In this document: positions 20,799-31,962 of the stretch, in pieces
Layout: each line of letters begins with the position of its first letter
Position numbering within the stretch: position 1 is the first letter of the stretch
Origin: Gossypium raimondii
Lineage: Eukaryota; Streptophyta; Magnoliopsida; Malvales; Malvaceae
Direction: 5' to 3'
Length of the DNA: 64,000 bases
Assembly: GCF_025698545.1 (NCBI RefSeq)
Contig: NC_068576.1
Coordinates: forward strand, 53,664,390-53,728,389
Made by a program: the position numbers and the translations under genes
Notes under the pieces: model-generated
The model's input: only the letters and a program-made list of their open reading frames with translations
The model's database searches: none
What the model was told of the DNA's origin: nothing

Positions 20799-23331
20799 AA
20801 AAAAACGGGGATCGACTTTTAAAATGAAAACAGAAATGGGAGTCGTCACCGATCTCTTATTGTGGTGTAATCGGATCACCTTGAAAATAATTTTAGGTCT
20901 ACGAATTTTGAAAAAAATAAGGTTCGGGAGTCGGTTACGCACGAGGAAGGGTTAGCACCCTCGTAACGCCCAAAATTGGTACCGAATCGATTGTTTAATA
21001 TCTTAATGTCAAAACCTTGAAAGGATTTTAAAATAAGATCCTTTGAAGAGAAAATTTGAGTAATCGGATTGGGAAATAAGACTAACCTACTTTAAAGAAA
21101 TAAATCGTTATATTCAGTAAGTTAGAGTGCAACGATTCAATCTTCGAAGTTAGATTCGTCCCTTTTTAAAATTTAAAACAAATTCATACATTTGGAGAAG
21201 GATATTTGGTTATTTAAATCGATCGAGAAAATCAAAACCCAGTAAGTTAGGGTTCAATTTTCTTCAAATCCTTAAACACCAAATATTTCTTTTATTAAAA
21301 AACGAGATAACAAAATGTCACATCCAATAAGTTAGGATCAAACATTTTGAAATCTAAAGAATATTATTATTATTATTATTATTTAAATGTCTTAAAGAAA
21401 GGGATACTTAATGATATAAATCCGTCGAGAAGAATTGAGGCCTAGTAAGTTAGGACACAATTCTCTCGAGAATTATTTAACACCAAGCCTCTTTTTTGAA
21501 CTTTTGAAATGAAACGATTATAATATTTTAACGAAATGAATTTTTTACAACCAATATAATTGAATAACAACATGTAATGCAAAATATAAATAACAATTTA
21601 AACTTAAACTAGAAACAATTAAACAAATAATAGGCAAATACTAACATCGACCTTAATTATATTATACAAACATCCTTATTAATAATTTGACAACCGACCA
21701 AAACGAATAAAATAAATAAGGTTTAAGAAATAAAACAATTATGTATAAAAAATTATGTGAATAAAAGGTTAATTTGAAGTTAACGATATACCCTATGTAC
21801 ATATATACTAAAATAGTCTAATTTAAATTATATGTATTTTAAATAATATTGATACATTTAAAACATATTGATAACAATTAAAAAATATATTATTATAATT
21901 ATTATATATATTTTTTAAAAATAGAATTTGTGCTAATAATAAATTTGAAAACAATATCTATTAAAATAATGTTATAAATTGATTTATTTAAAAACTTTTA
22001 AATCAAAATTAACATAAAAGGCATTTTTGACATTGAAAATAATAATCAACAATTTTTTTTTTTAAATCGAAGCTTAGATAAAATTAAAACAATAATGAAA
22101 TCTGTTTATAAAAGTAGGATTAATTATAATTAAAGACATTTTGAGTAAAAAAAATCTAAATTTGTATCAAATCGAAATCCGTTTTAACCTTGGAGGACTA
22201 AACCAACAATTAAACGCAAGCATTATAAACAATAACAATCAACCGCAGAACGGTACCGTATCAAGTCGGATGTGAATGGAAACAAAAATAAATGTGCCGT
22301 ACAAATTACAATTAAATAAAAAAAACGTAATCTCAGTAAACACACAGGGACCTATTTAGCAAATAAACCATTCGACCCATATTGCGCGGATCCTTCCCGT
22401 ATCGGGTCACCGTTCGGGTCGAATCTCCAAAACAATGTCGTTTCAGTGCCATTGCATTGACTCTGAACGGCGTCGTTTTAATTCCTGCACTTAAAAACTA
22501 CATAAATCCTAAAACATAGGGTTTACATTAGCAGAACCTAAACAAAAAGAAAGGCTCGTCGCCGCTCTGGGGATTCATTGCCTCCGAAGACTCCTAATCT
22601 TCGCCCCAACTCCGATGGCTGCGGAGTGAGCAAAAATATGGCCCTCAGGTATGCCCCTCTTCCCTTTTCTCCTTTAGCAGATGACTAATGTATGTAAAAA
22701 CAAAAGGAAAGAAGGAAAACGATCTGCGAAAATCACCTTTTGGAACTTTTTTTTGATTTCTGTATTCCGAAAATGCGTGTAAATCGTTTACAGTGTTCGA
22801 ATGGCTTCTTTATAGCCCCATTTACAGAAAATAAAATAAAAAATAAAATAAAAAAATGCTGTTCTTTTTCTATTTGTTGTTGCTTCCGTGTGTTCGCTTG
22901 TATTTGCAGGTACTCGGCCAGCCTAGAGGTATGGAGGTGGTCGTACGGAGGCATGCGTGGCATACGAAGGCATCACGCGCGTGAGGAGTGGCTCGAAGGG
23001 GAGCCCGTACGTGGCAACGGCGGCTGAAGGGTTCCAGAAACCCTAGTGATTTCTGGAATACTTTTTCAAAATAGGCTAATTGGGCTGAATAGGGTTTTGG
23101 GTTAGGTGTTGGGCCACTGTAACTGGGCCAATCAGATTTAGTGTTCGGTCATGGGCATTTGGGCTAGTTGGGTTTGGGTAGTGGATTTGGGCTAATTAGG
23201 TTTGGGTAATGGATTTGGGCCATTAGGCCTGCTGTAAAAAAATGGACTGTATTATTATTTTTTGGACTTTAATTTTTAATTTTTAATTTTGGGTTACTTA
23301 TTACGGGCCTGGGCAAAAATGGCCTATTACA
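20799..23331 (-). mobile_element. inner solo LTR (fossil) of the same family, nested in the outer LTR
   Basis: On the minus strand it starts TGTAATAGGCCATTTTTGCC at 23331 and runs to about 20799 (2.53 kb). It has the same order of blocks as the outer LTR: GGGCC-rich start, a GC-rich zone around 22.5-23.0 kb, a long AT-rich middle, four stem-loops at 21.1-21.5 kb, and the GGTTCGGGAGTCGGTTACG block near 20.93 kb. It is flanked on both sides by an identical 54-bp sequence (20745-20798 and 23332-23385), unusually long for a target duplication. No coding region remains. Confidence 0.72.
21102..21468 (-). repeat. four stem-loops with a shared loop, inner LTR
   Basis: Arms (plus strand) are at 21103-21109/21131-21137 (AATCGTT/AACGATT), 21226-21232/21257-21263 (AGAAAAT/ATTTTCT), 21311-21318/21342-21349 (CAAAATGT/ACATTTTG) and 21426-21437/21458-21468 (CGAGAAGAATTG/CAATTCTCTCG, one bulged base). 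Loops of about 20-24 nt share the pattern AGTAAGTTAGG or AATAAGTTAGG. They correspond in order to the four in the outer LTR. Confidence 0.75.
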
Positions 23332-24287
23332 AGAAATATATAAACATATATATTATAAAATATGTGTAAAAAAGAATATATATTTGTGCATAAATATATA
23401 CGTGTATATATATAAATAAAAAATATTTGTTAGAAATATATATATATACGCATGTGCACATATATAAATAATAAATATATACATATATAGATTTTTGAAA
23501 AAAAAATACATATATATAAAAAAACAATTACATCATTAATTAATTAAAAAATAAAGAAAATAAAAAAGGACTAAATTGAACTATAGACAAAAATCTGGGG
23601 CAAATTTGCAAATAATTAAAAATTAGGGGGCCCTATTAAACACGCTAATAATTCAGAGGGGCTGGAAAGGAAATTATCCCTTCTCATTCAAAACGTCATC
23701 GTTCAAATAGGATTAAATTAAAATCGAAGAAAAATTAAAGGGATAATTTTTAAAAAATAAAAGAAACCTAATTGTAAAAACTTTAAAAGGCGGAGGGACT
23801 AAAAGTGCAATTTTCCCCTCTGCTCAAAAACACGGGGATCTTAGGCCGGGTTGGGTCGGTTCTGGGTCGACCCATGCCCAAAACGGCGTCGTTTTAGCTG
23901 GCTATTTAAGCCAAAAACCTTTCAAAAAAATCATTTCTTTAAAAAAAAAAAAAAAAAGCTCTCAACCCTTCAGTTTTCCGGCGTCCAGTCTGGCCATCAG
24001 TCGGTCATCGGCCACCGTGTCAGCCGCCGATCTCCGGCGCCAGTACCGCCGTCTACGGTGGCCAAAAAAATGGGAAAATTACCCTTTCGTCTCTCTCGAC
24101 CCTTCCAAGCCCAAATCTGGATTCAAAATTTTCAAGAAACCACAAGAACACCCTCAAAAACCCTAGAAACCTTTCGGCTTCTAACCGTCTATCCTCGGAG
24201 ATGAACCTCGGCCGTCCCAACGGCTTTTCATAGGTAAACAAAAGTAAGTTCTTTATTTTTTTTGTTTTATTGTATTTTAGTAAAGTA

Positions 24288-24344
<57 letters not shown>
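24288..24344. repeat. compound microsatellite (TA)n(GA)n
   Basis: About 13 TA units pass directly into about 15 GA units, within the right arm of the outer LTR. Confidence 0.95.
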
Positions 24345-24348
<4 letters not shown>

Positions 24349-24845
24349 ACGATGCTAAAATATCAACCTTTCGATTTCTTGGTTGATCTTTGTACTCTTG
24401 ATATTCTGTTTGCTTGTGAAAATAATAGGCTTTTTTTGTATTGATTTTCGTATCCTTTTTACAGTATATCTAATCTGCTTTTATAATAGTAATGAAACAA
24501 AAAATGAAAAGAAGATCCACTCGTATCTGGTTGATCCACGATCTTCTTGATTTTCTTGCCATATTCGTTGCTTGTATTACCTTGTTTCTTTTCTTGCTGT
24601 GCAGGTGAAGGTGTGCGCGTGGAGATTCGGCTTGTGTGGAAGATTTGGTTGCGGCGGCTGAAGCTTACCTAAGAAACCCTAGGGTTTTTGCCACTGCTTT
24701 GGGCCACTAGATTTGGGCCTCTATTTTTGTATTTTGGGCCTTGTAGTCTGGGCCAACTTGTTTTGTTCTGGACTTGTACAAAAAACACTGGACTTATTAT
24801 TATTATTTTTGCTTATTAAGGGCCAGGTAAAATTTAGTTATTACA

Positions 24846-26554
24846 ATAGTATAGATACCCATGCAAATCTTTGCGTTCCATGCATCACTGACTGTACATG
24901 AAAGCTTGGCCAATTAGCCTCGCAATTTTAATAAAATCTTTTGGAATAGAATATGGCAGTTAAATTAGGAAACTTAGAAATATCATAAGATCTTTAAAAA
25001 AATAACAAAATTATTCCAATATTTTATAAAACAAAATAAATTACCCCAATTTTTAAAGTATATTTTTACATAAATATATTTTTAACCATATTTTTAGTGT
25101 GGAAAATTTTTAATCAATTTGTTGAATTGGGAATTTTTTAAAATTTATACATCTTTTCAAATTTTAATTCTATTTAGAATCGGGTTAATTGATATGTATT
25201 GCGCACCCAAGCCCCCACCACCGGCCCACTCAATAAACCAATTCAATATTAAAAATCCATAACCCACTGATACTAACCCAGTATCCTTAACCCAACCCGA
25301 AAATCCCTAATCTAAAATAAAAAATAACACAAAAATCCCCAATCCACTAACCCTAATCAGTAATCTAATGTTCGTATCTCCCCAAATATCTTGCTTCCTC
25401 CGAAATCTCCCTACCACCGAGTGCCGACAGCCACCAGTCACCACCGACCACCGTAACCCAACGCAGTGACGCAACTTCACTGTCTGGTCACTTCACTCAC
25501 CACCGTCCAATATTTCAAGGCTCAAGCAGCTTGCACTCTTCTGGGTTCTCCGTTGTCGTCGCTCATCATCGCTGGAACCCCTTTTACCTTCAGGTTCTTT
25601 CTGGGTTCTCGGATTTTCAAGGTGTAATTAGTTGCCTTGTTTATTGATAAATGGACATTGTTGGGGATTAGTTTAGGATTGGGTTTATGCCAAAATTCTT
25701 TTAATTTTATCGAAAACCTTTCACAAAATTTTTAGTTTTGCCCCTAATCACGGGGAAGTACTTAGTAGTGACATAGCTTTTTTGTGTTCATTGTAGCAGC
25801 TTTAAAGAATTTTACTTATAAAAAGGACATGACAGAACAAATTTAAGACAGCAGCCCTATACCTTTGCCTCCCCAAATCAGTTCCTATTTTCACCAAAAA
25901 TCCCTAGGTGTTGTGTGCCGCTCACCAGCAGGTGAAGCTGCTGCTTACTCTGTCGCCGGAGTTCACTACGGTGCTGCTTGTCAATCTCATCCAATTCCAG
26001 GTATCTCCATGGCTTCAAGAGAAACTATATTTTCTTTCAATCCCTTCTATATTCAATCCTACTTGTCCTCGAAGTTGCCGTTAAATCAAATTTTCTTTTT
26101 GGATTTTTGCATCTTTAATTTCTTGATTAATTGGTGAGATCTTTTCATTCTTCAATCACTTAATGCATCGTTTTGTTTCTTTGATGTTTAATGTTATATT
26201 GAATTCGTTGTTAAAGATTGTTTCTTTGGACTATTCTTTGAATGAGAGATACATGGATTTTAAGTTTTGAATTCACTGTTAAAGTGTCTCAAAAGCTTGA
26301 ATTCCAAGTTATTTTTTTTAACTTTACTGGAGTTAACAAATTTTTTTAAAGCTTGAACTTTTCTTTTTGCCATTGATGTAGGGTGTTGGAATTCACTGTT
26401 TAAAGGTTCCCAGTTATTAAAGCATGAATTCACTGTTAAAGCGTCTCAAAAGCTATGAACTCTTTTTTTGCCATTGATGTAGGGTGTTGGAGATTCATAC
26501 TAATTTACATGTGATTTAAGTTTTTAGAAAAATGGGTAATTGTTTAGGGTCAGA
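24846..26554 (+). promoter_or_regulatory. upstream region and spliced 5' leader of the CysRS gene
   Basis: 24.85-25.37 kb is AT-rich spacer with nothing recognised. 25.37-25.62 kb is C-rich (many CCACC words) and looks like leader or promoter DNA. A probable untranslated exon ends at about 26000 (ATTCCAG before GTATCT), with the acceptor TTTAGGGTCAG at 26544-26554 directly before the start codon. A 90-codon ORF at 25865 crosses the proposed donor and is not supported. Confidence 0.45.
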
Positions 26555-29500
26555 ATGGATCCCTCAAAGCAAGAAACAAACCAAAAAAAAGCTTCTAAAC
26601 CGATGGCTAGGAAGGAAACCCAAGAATTCCAATTTGTTGTTTACAATACCATGACTCAGCAAAAAGAGGTTTTCAATCCCAAAATCCCTGGAAAAGTTCG
26701 CATGTATGTCTGCGGTGTCACTGCCTATGATTTCAGTCACCTTGGCCATGCTCGTGCTGCCGTTTCCTTTGATGTCCTTTACAGGTGCATAATTTGTCTT
26801 AGAGAAACCCCTTATGCTTTTTTCCCCCTTTATTTTTAAAATTGGTTGCTGACTATTGGAATTATACAGGTACCTTAAGCATTTGGGTTATGAGGTTACT
26901 TATGTCAGGAATTTTACTGATGTTGATGATAAGGTTTGAATTTCTATCTGAGCAGCTCTTTGCTTTCGGTTTTTGGTGATTTATTTGAGAGCAATGACGT
27001 ATTTTGTTTTTTTGTTTTTTTATGTTGAAATGATACTTATCATTTGAATCTGATGCATTCAACTGATGTATTTCTAATATTGGGGTGGGGAGTTGAAACT
27101 TCAACTTAATAATTGTTTTCTCCTTTTGAGCTTATTGAATAATTATGTCAACAATTGACGTTACAAGAGCTTAAAGACTTCTATTTGATTTGTTTATCTG
27201 TTTTGAACTCGTTTATGAGCATTTTTTCTGGAGATGTTATAGCCAGAATGCGTTCTCTTGTTGCTTATGGTTTACCACTTTTACTTTCTGACTAATAGTC
27301 CATCTCTCATATCTCAACAACAATTATGTCTTTCTCATATTATGAGAGCTACTGATTGGACTTTTTCAGATAATTCGTCGAGCCAATGAGACTGGAGAGG
27401 ATCCAATAAGTTTGAGTGACCGGTACTGTAAAGAATATAATATAGATATGAGTGATCTACAGTGCCTTTCTCCAACACATGAGCCACGTGTTTCTGATCA
27501 CATGGAGCAGATCAAAGATATGATAACTCAGGTTTCCTTCCTGTTTAATATGCTGGTTTTATTTTGTAGAAATATGAATACCGTGATTCCTCTCTCCCTT
27601 TAGCAATCGTGCATCTCTCTCTCCCTTGTGGAAAATGTAGTGCACATATTTATGGTCGAGTTCACTGTTGCATCTCTATTGCTACTTTAGGGGAATTTTC
27701 CTAGTATAATTAGGTTTATGCACATTTAAAACTCATGATAGCACTATGTTTTTATGTATGCATGTATAATGTGCAGATGTATGTATTTGCATTAACAAAA
27801 GTATGATTCATTTAAATGGGTTATAGTTGGTAGTTATATTTTCAGACCGTTACCTTATCATTGTGATAAAAAGCTATTATTGGGCATGTCATTGTCATGT
27901 ATTGTATACTGGTAATTTATCTACATCTGCCCAATGATAATCAATGATGTAGCAAGGACCCATGCTCTGGTCTTAGAAGGTGTTTAAGATGTTTCCTTCT
28001 AATATTGATCATGAAGAAGTAGAAGAGCAGTTTTTAACTTGCACCACTTCATATTGAGCTGAAGTTGCCCATTTTAATTGTTAAGTGTTGTTGAACTGCT
28101 GAACATGAAGTTTATTACATATATTGCTTTAGTATAACGTGTGAAGGGGCTGAAGGCAATTACTTCATATCCCTTTTTTTAACTCCTCTCATAACTTTCT
28201 CTATAATTTCATCTTGCAGATTATAAACAAAGACTTTGGATATGTTGTTGAAGGCGATGTGTTTTTTACTGTTGATAAATTCTCAAATTATGGCAAGTTA
28301 TCTGGGCAGAAGCTGGAAAACAATAGAGCAGGTGAACGTGTTGCTGTTGACTCAAGGAAGCGTAATCCTTCCGACTTTGCATTATGGAAGGTGCAAAACC
28401 TACTAACTTACTAGTGAAGTTAGGGTTGTAATCAAGCTGAGTCTAGCCTATAGGGGCTCAAGATTCTTTCCTTTTGAAATCTTGAGGCTTGATCATGGGG
28501 AAGCTTTAATTTTGCTTGAGCTTGTTTTGAAAAAAATAAAGCTACTTGAGCTCCCTTCAATTAGGTTCAGTTATTATTAACTTTATTTAAGGAGTAGGTA
28601 TTTATAGTGTGTTCATGCTTGCGACTTTTGATCTAAATTCTAAAATTTGCCCCTCCCAGAGTTGCTGTACTGTGCTTAATCTGGTCAAGCTATAAAAAAA
28701 ATTACTCAAATTACCATTGCTTTCTAATGTCTAGCTGTTGATTGAAAAAACTACCACGTAAACCCTATGGGTGGGACTCTAAATAGGCAACTATATTTAA
28801 AGTACAAGCTAAGTTACCTGAAATTTTTATTTTCTCTAAAGTACTTGTGTTCGACATCTATGTCCGACACATTTAGATACGGAGGTCTTATCCTCAAATT
28901 ATATGGAAACTTAAAAAAACAGTGAGCTGTCTGCATAAGACGCATCTCATTATCCAACATTCATCTGAACTCTAGGTTACATAGAGTTCAAGGATGACAA
29001 ACCCTAATTACAAGAAAACCAAAATTTAAGACTTGCAATTTAGATACCCCTCCCCCTTCAATGATAATGACACATTTCATTGAAACTATTGTTGCACAAA
29101 TTCTAATGTCAAAATTTCTTCATTCATTCTATTTGCATCAGTTACCTGCCATTTATAATGTTGGCATCATCTCCAAATTCTGATGTTGAATAATTGTTTC
29201 AGGCTGCAAAGCCAGGTGAGCCATCTTGGGACAGCCCTTGGGGACCTGGACGACCTGGGTGGCACATAGAATGTAGTGCAATGAGTGCACATTATTTAAG
29301 CTTCAAATTTGACATTCATGGTGGTGGGCTTGATTTGATTTTTCCTCACCATGAAAATGAAATTGCTCAAAGTTGTGCTGCATGCAAAGAGAGTGACGTA
29401 AGTTATTGGATGCACAATGGGCATGTTACTAATAACAATGAGAAGATGTCAAAATCTTTGGGTAACTTTTTCACAATTCGCCAGGTGAAGTTGGGGCTTA

Positions 29501-30939
29501 TTATTTATGTTATTTTCCTCCCCTCTGGTTTTAGTTGCAGAAGTATTCTCATAGAGCTTCCTTTTTTATGTTAAATTATTTGTTTTCTTCTAGATTACTG
29601 AGAGATATCATCCACTGGCTTTGCGATACTTCTTGATAAATGCACACTATCGTTCTCCTCTCAATTACTCTGTTGTTCAGTTGGAAGGTGCATCAGACGC
29701 TGTTTTTTACATATATCAGGTTTAAAGCTTATTTCACTGCTATTTTACCTTGCAATAGGCATATGCTGGTCAGAATTCAGATGTCGTAGTACGGACAGTG
29801 ATCTGGCCTTTTAGGCTTAAAACTTGGTTATATGAATTGTCTAGGGCTTGTATACTTGTGAGGTGTCATGGATGCAGGAGCGTGCCTCATTCCATTTCTT
29901 GGAGTTCCGCTATATTTTAATATTCGCCTCCTTTTACCACTTAATATTCTTCTATAATTGATTAGATTTGCGCTACCAGTAGAGTTGCTTCTAGGTTAAA
30001 AATTACTCAAAAAGTGTGACCAGATTATTTGCTGAGTCGACCTGAGATCCCAAGTTTTTTTCTAAATCACAGACTCCGGGCAAATGTACCTGGAGTTAGT
30101 TTAGATTCAAGTCCTTCGGAAAAGTATCCTTACCTGCTTTGTTGTACAGACTTTGAAAGATTGTCAAGATGCTCTATTGCAACTACAAGAAGAAATGCCC
30201 AACGATGGCAAACCAGCTCGGATTAGTCCGGACGCCAAGGAATGCATTAGCAAGCTCCGCAATGAGTTCCAGGTGAAAATGTCAGATGACTTGAGCACTT
30301 CACTTATACTGACTGGAGCCTTTCTAGAAGCATTGAAGTTGGTAAACAATTTGTTGACCATGCTAAAGGTATTTGCTTATCTTTCCGAATGCTAGTAACT
30401 CTCTTTTATATATATAAGTCTATGCCAAGGAAGATAAAAATATATTTTCTCTTGTAATTTGACAGAAGAAGCAGCAAAAGCAACAAAGATTATTGGTAAT
30501 TCAATCCCTTAAAGAGATTCAGAACGAAGTTACAAAAGTTTTGGATGTTCTGGGATTGCAGCCACCTTTCTCTTATAACGAGGTGACGGGATTTACTTAT
30601 TAAATGATGGTACGGATTCATGCCTTCTGTAAAAGTTAACACTAAAGATGATGAATTTCTACTAAACAGGTTTTGCTGCAATTAAAGGAGAAAGCATTAA
30701 CGAGAGCGGGGTTGGTGGAAGATGATGTGATTCGTCTAATTAAAGAGCGAGCTGAGGTGAGGAGAAACAAAGACTTCTTGAAAAGTGATCAGATGAGAGC
30801 TCATTTGCAAGCACAGGGCATTGCACTCATGGATGTAGGCACGGAAACAATTTGGAGACCTTGTGTTCCTGTTCAACAAGACTCGGAAATAGTGCCATCA
30901 GAGGGCCAGAAGGTCCCTCCCAAGCCTGAAAGTGCATAA
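26555..30939 (+). CDS. cysteinyl-tRNA synthetase (class Ia), probably cytosolic
   Basis: There are nine exons: 26555-26784, 26870-26933, 27370-27531, 28220-28390, 29203-29484, 29594-29719, 30150-30368, 30466-30582 and 30670-30939, all GT-AG, giving 546 aa. The enzyme activates cysteine with ATP and charges tRNA-Cys. The Rossmann domain has the HIGH-type motif HLGH (62-65) and the KMSKS motif (290-294, EKMSKSLGN). Zinc-binding residues fit Cys53 ([12 protein letters not shown]), Cys233 (WHIECSAM) and the His-His-Glu cluster FPHHENE (257-262). The C-terminus is helical and charged ([25 protein letters not shown]), as in the tRNA-binding domain. The N-terminus is Lys- and Gln-rich and does not look like an organelle transit peptide. 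Met18 is an alternative start. Confidence 0.95.
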
Positions 30940-31962
30940 GAATGCAGATCTTGATTCAAGTTCACCAAAAAAAACATATCGAATTTGCTTCGTATGGTGG
31001 TTTTTATTGTCAAAACAATTTGGTGGGATCAAGGAAATTTCTAGACGGTTTTGATTCATAATTTATAAAATGTCTTCCCGTTTCTGACCTAGTAAACTTG
31101 TGTAATGAACCAAGTTCTTTCACGATTGGATTGATTGCCTTGCTTCTATTTGGCCTTCAGCTGCACAGACAGTGAGCCGGATTTTTTCTTTTCTGAATAC
31201 TGTACTTTAGTAGTGTTGTATACTGGTAAATAACAGGCATGAATATGGTGGTTATATTGTCCTTTTTAAAGTTTGGTTCAGATTAGGCATGATTATGGGT
31301 CAGGTTACCTGCTTAAGCCCGATGGTATTCTCAAAATTTGAGAGGGTTCGGGCAAAAGATTAGGCCCTTTAGGATCGGGCTTGATTGTTTAAGGTTCGAG
31401 CTTGGTTTGGTGTGATCCGTTTTAAGTTTTAATATTGTATATTATGTTATTTTATATATAATGTAATTGAGAACACATTAAGAAAAATAAATTTATACTA
31501 AATATAGAAAATTATTTTAATGTAACAGTTAAAAAAGTATTAATATGACTATATAAGTATTTTTAATAAATAAAAAATATATAAAATTATTAAATATTAA
31601 AATAATTTTAAGAAAATGGAAAATAATATGGATGGATCTAAAATGAAATTGAGTTAGTTTTTGTAAATACCAGAGGTTCGAACAAAAATTTATTCTCAAA
31701 TTTTTAGGCGGACTAAATCTGAAAAAATATGAAATATGTTACTATCGTATTGAAGCCCGTCTTAGCTCGACCCACCTTTTACGTGCAACTTCTTAAAGAC
31801 TGAATTGGGCTCAGAGGGTGAAAAACTTGTACACGTGTAAGCAGATTAAAGCATCAGATGTGGAGACAGCATGATTCATGCCATGGAGATGGAATAGGGT
31901 AATCTAAAAGGCTGAATGGTTTTCCAGTCTGGGACAAACAAGACAACGATTAGTATTACTCA
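30940..31962 (+). other. CysRS 3' UTR, spacer and a possible degenerate MITE
   Basis: The 3' UTR probably ends near 31.1-31.2 kb. At about 31284-31790 there are words such as GGTTCGGGCAAAAGATTAGG and AGCCCGTCTTAGCTCGACCC around an AT-rich core. This layout is like the GC-ended hAT-type MITE at 1154, so it may be an old, degraded relative. No clean ends were found. Confidence 0.35.

Larger units (their letters stand above)
19685..24845 (-). mobile_element. outer solo LTR (fossil), Ty3/gypsy-type, split by a nested LTR
   Basis: On the minus strand the LTR starts TGTAATAACTAAATTTTACC at 24845 and ends TTTCGACA at 19685. Without the nested insert (20799-23331) it is about 2.63 kb. The five bases outside each end (ATCAT and ATAGT) match at three of five positions, so a target duplication is only suggested. 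The left arm shares with the inner LTR the block GGGTTCGGGAGTCAGTTACG ... TTAGCACCCTCGTAACGCC; the right arm shares the block of GGGCC words and AAACCCTAG near the LTR start. No internal region is left. It is older than the LTR nested in it. The lineage is not certain; Tat/Ogre-like is my guess. Confidence 0.7.

Noticed and set aside
19983-21468. Regularly spaced motif array considered as a CRISPR-like array
   Set aside because: Repeats are degenerate, spacing is about 85-125 bp, it lies within LTRs in a plant genome, and there are no cas genes. It is reported as a stem-loop array instead.
23851-24204. 117-codon ORF (MGRFWVDPCPKRRR...)
   Set aside because: It is inside the outer LTR and contains a poly-Lys run from an A-tract; no domain.
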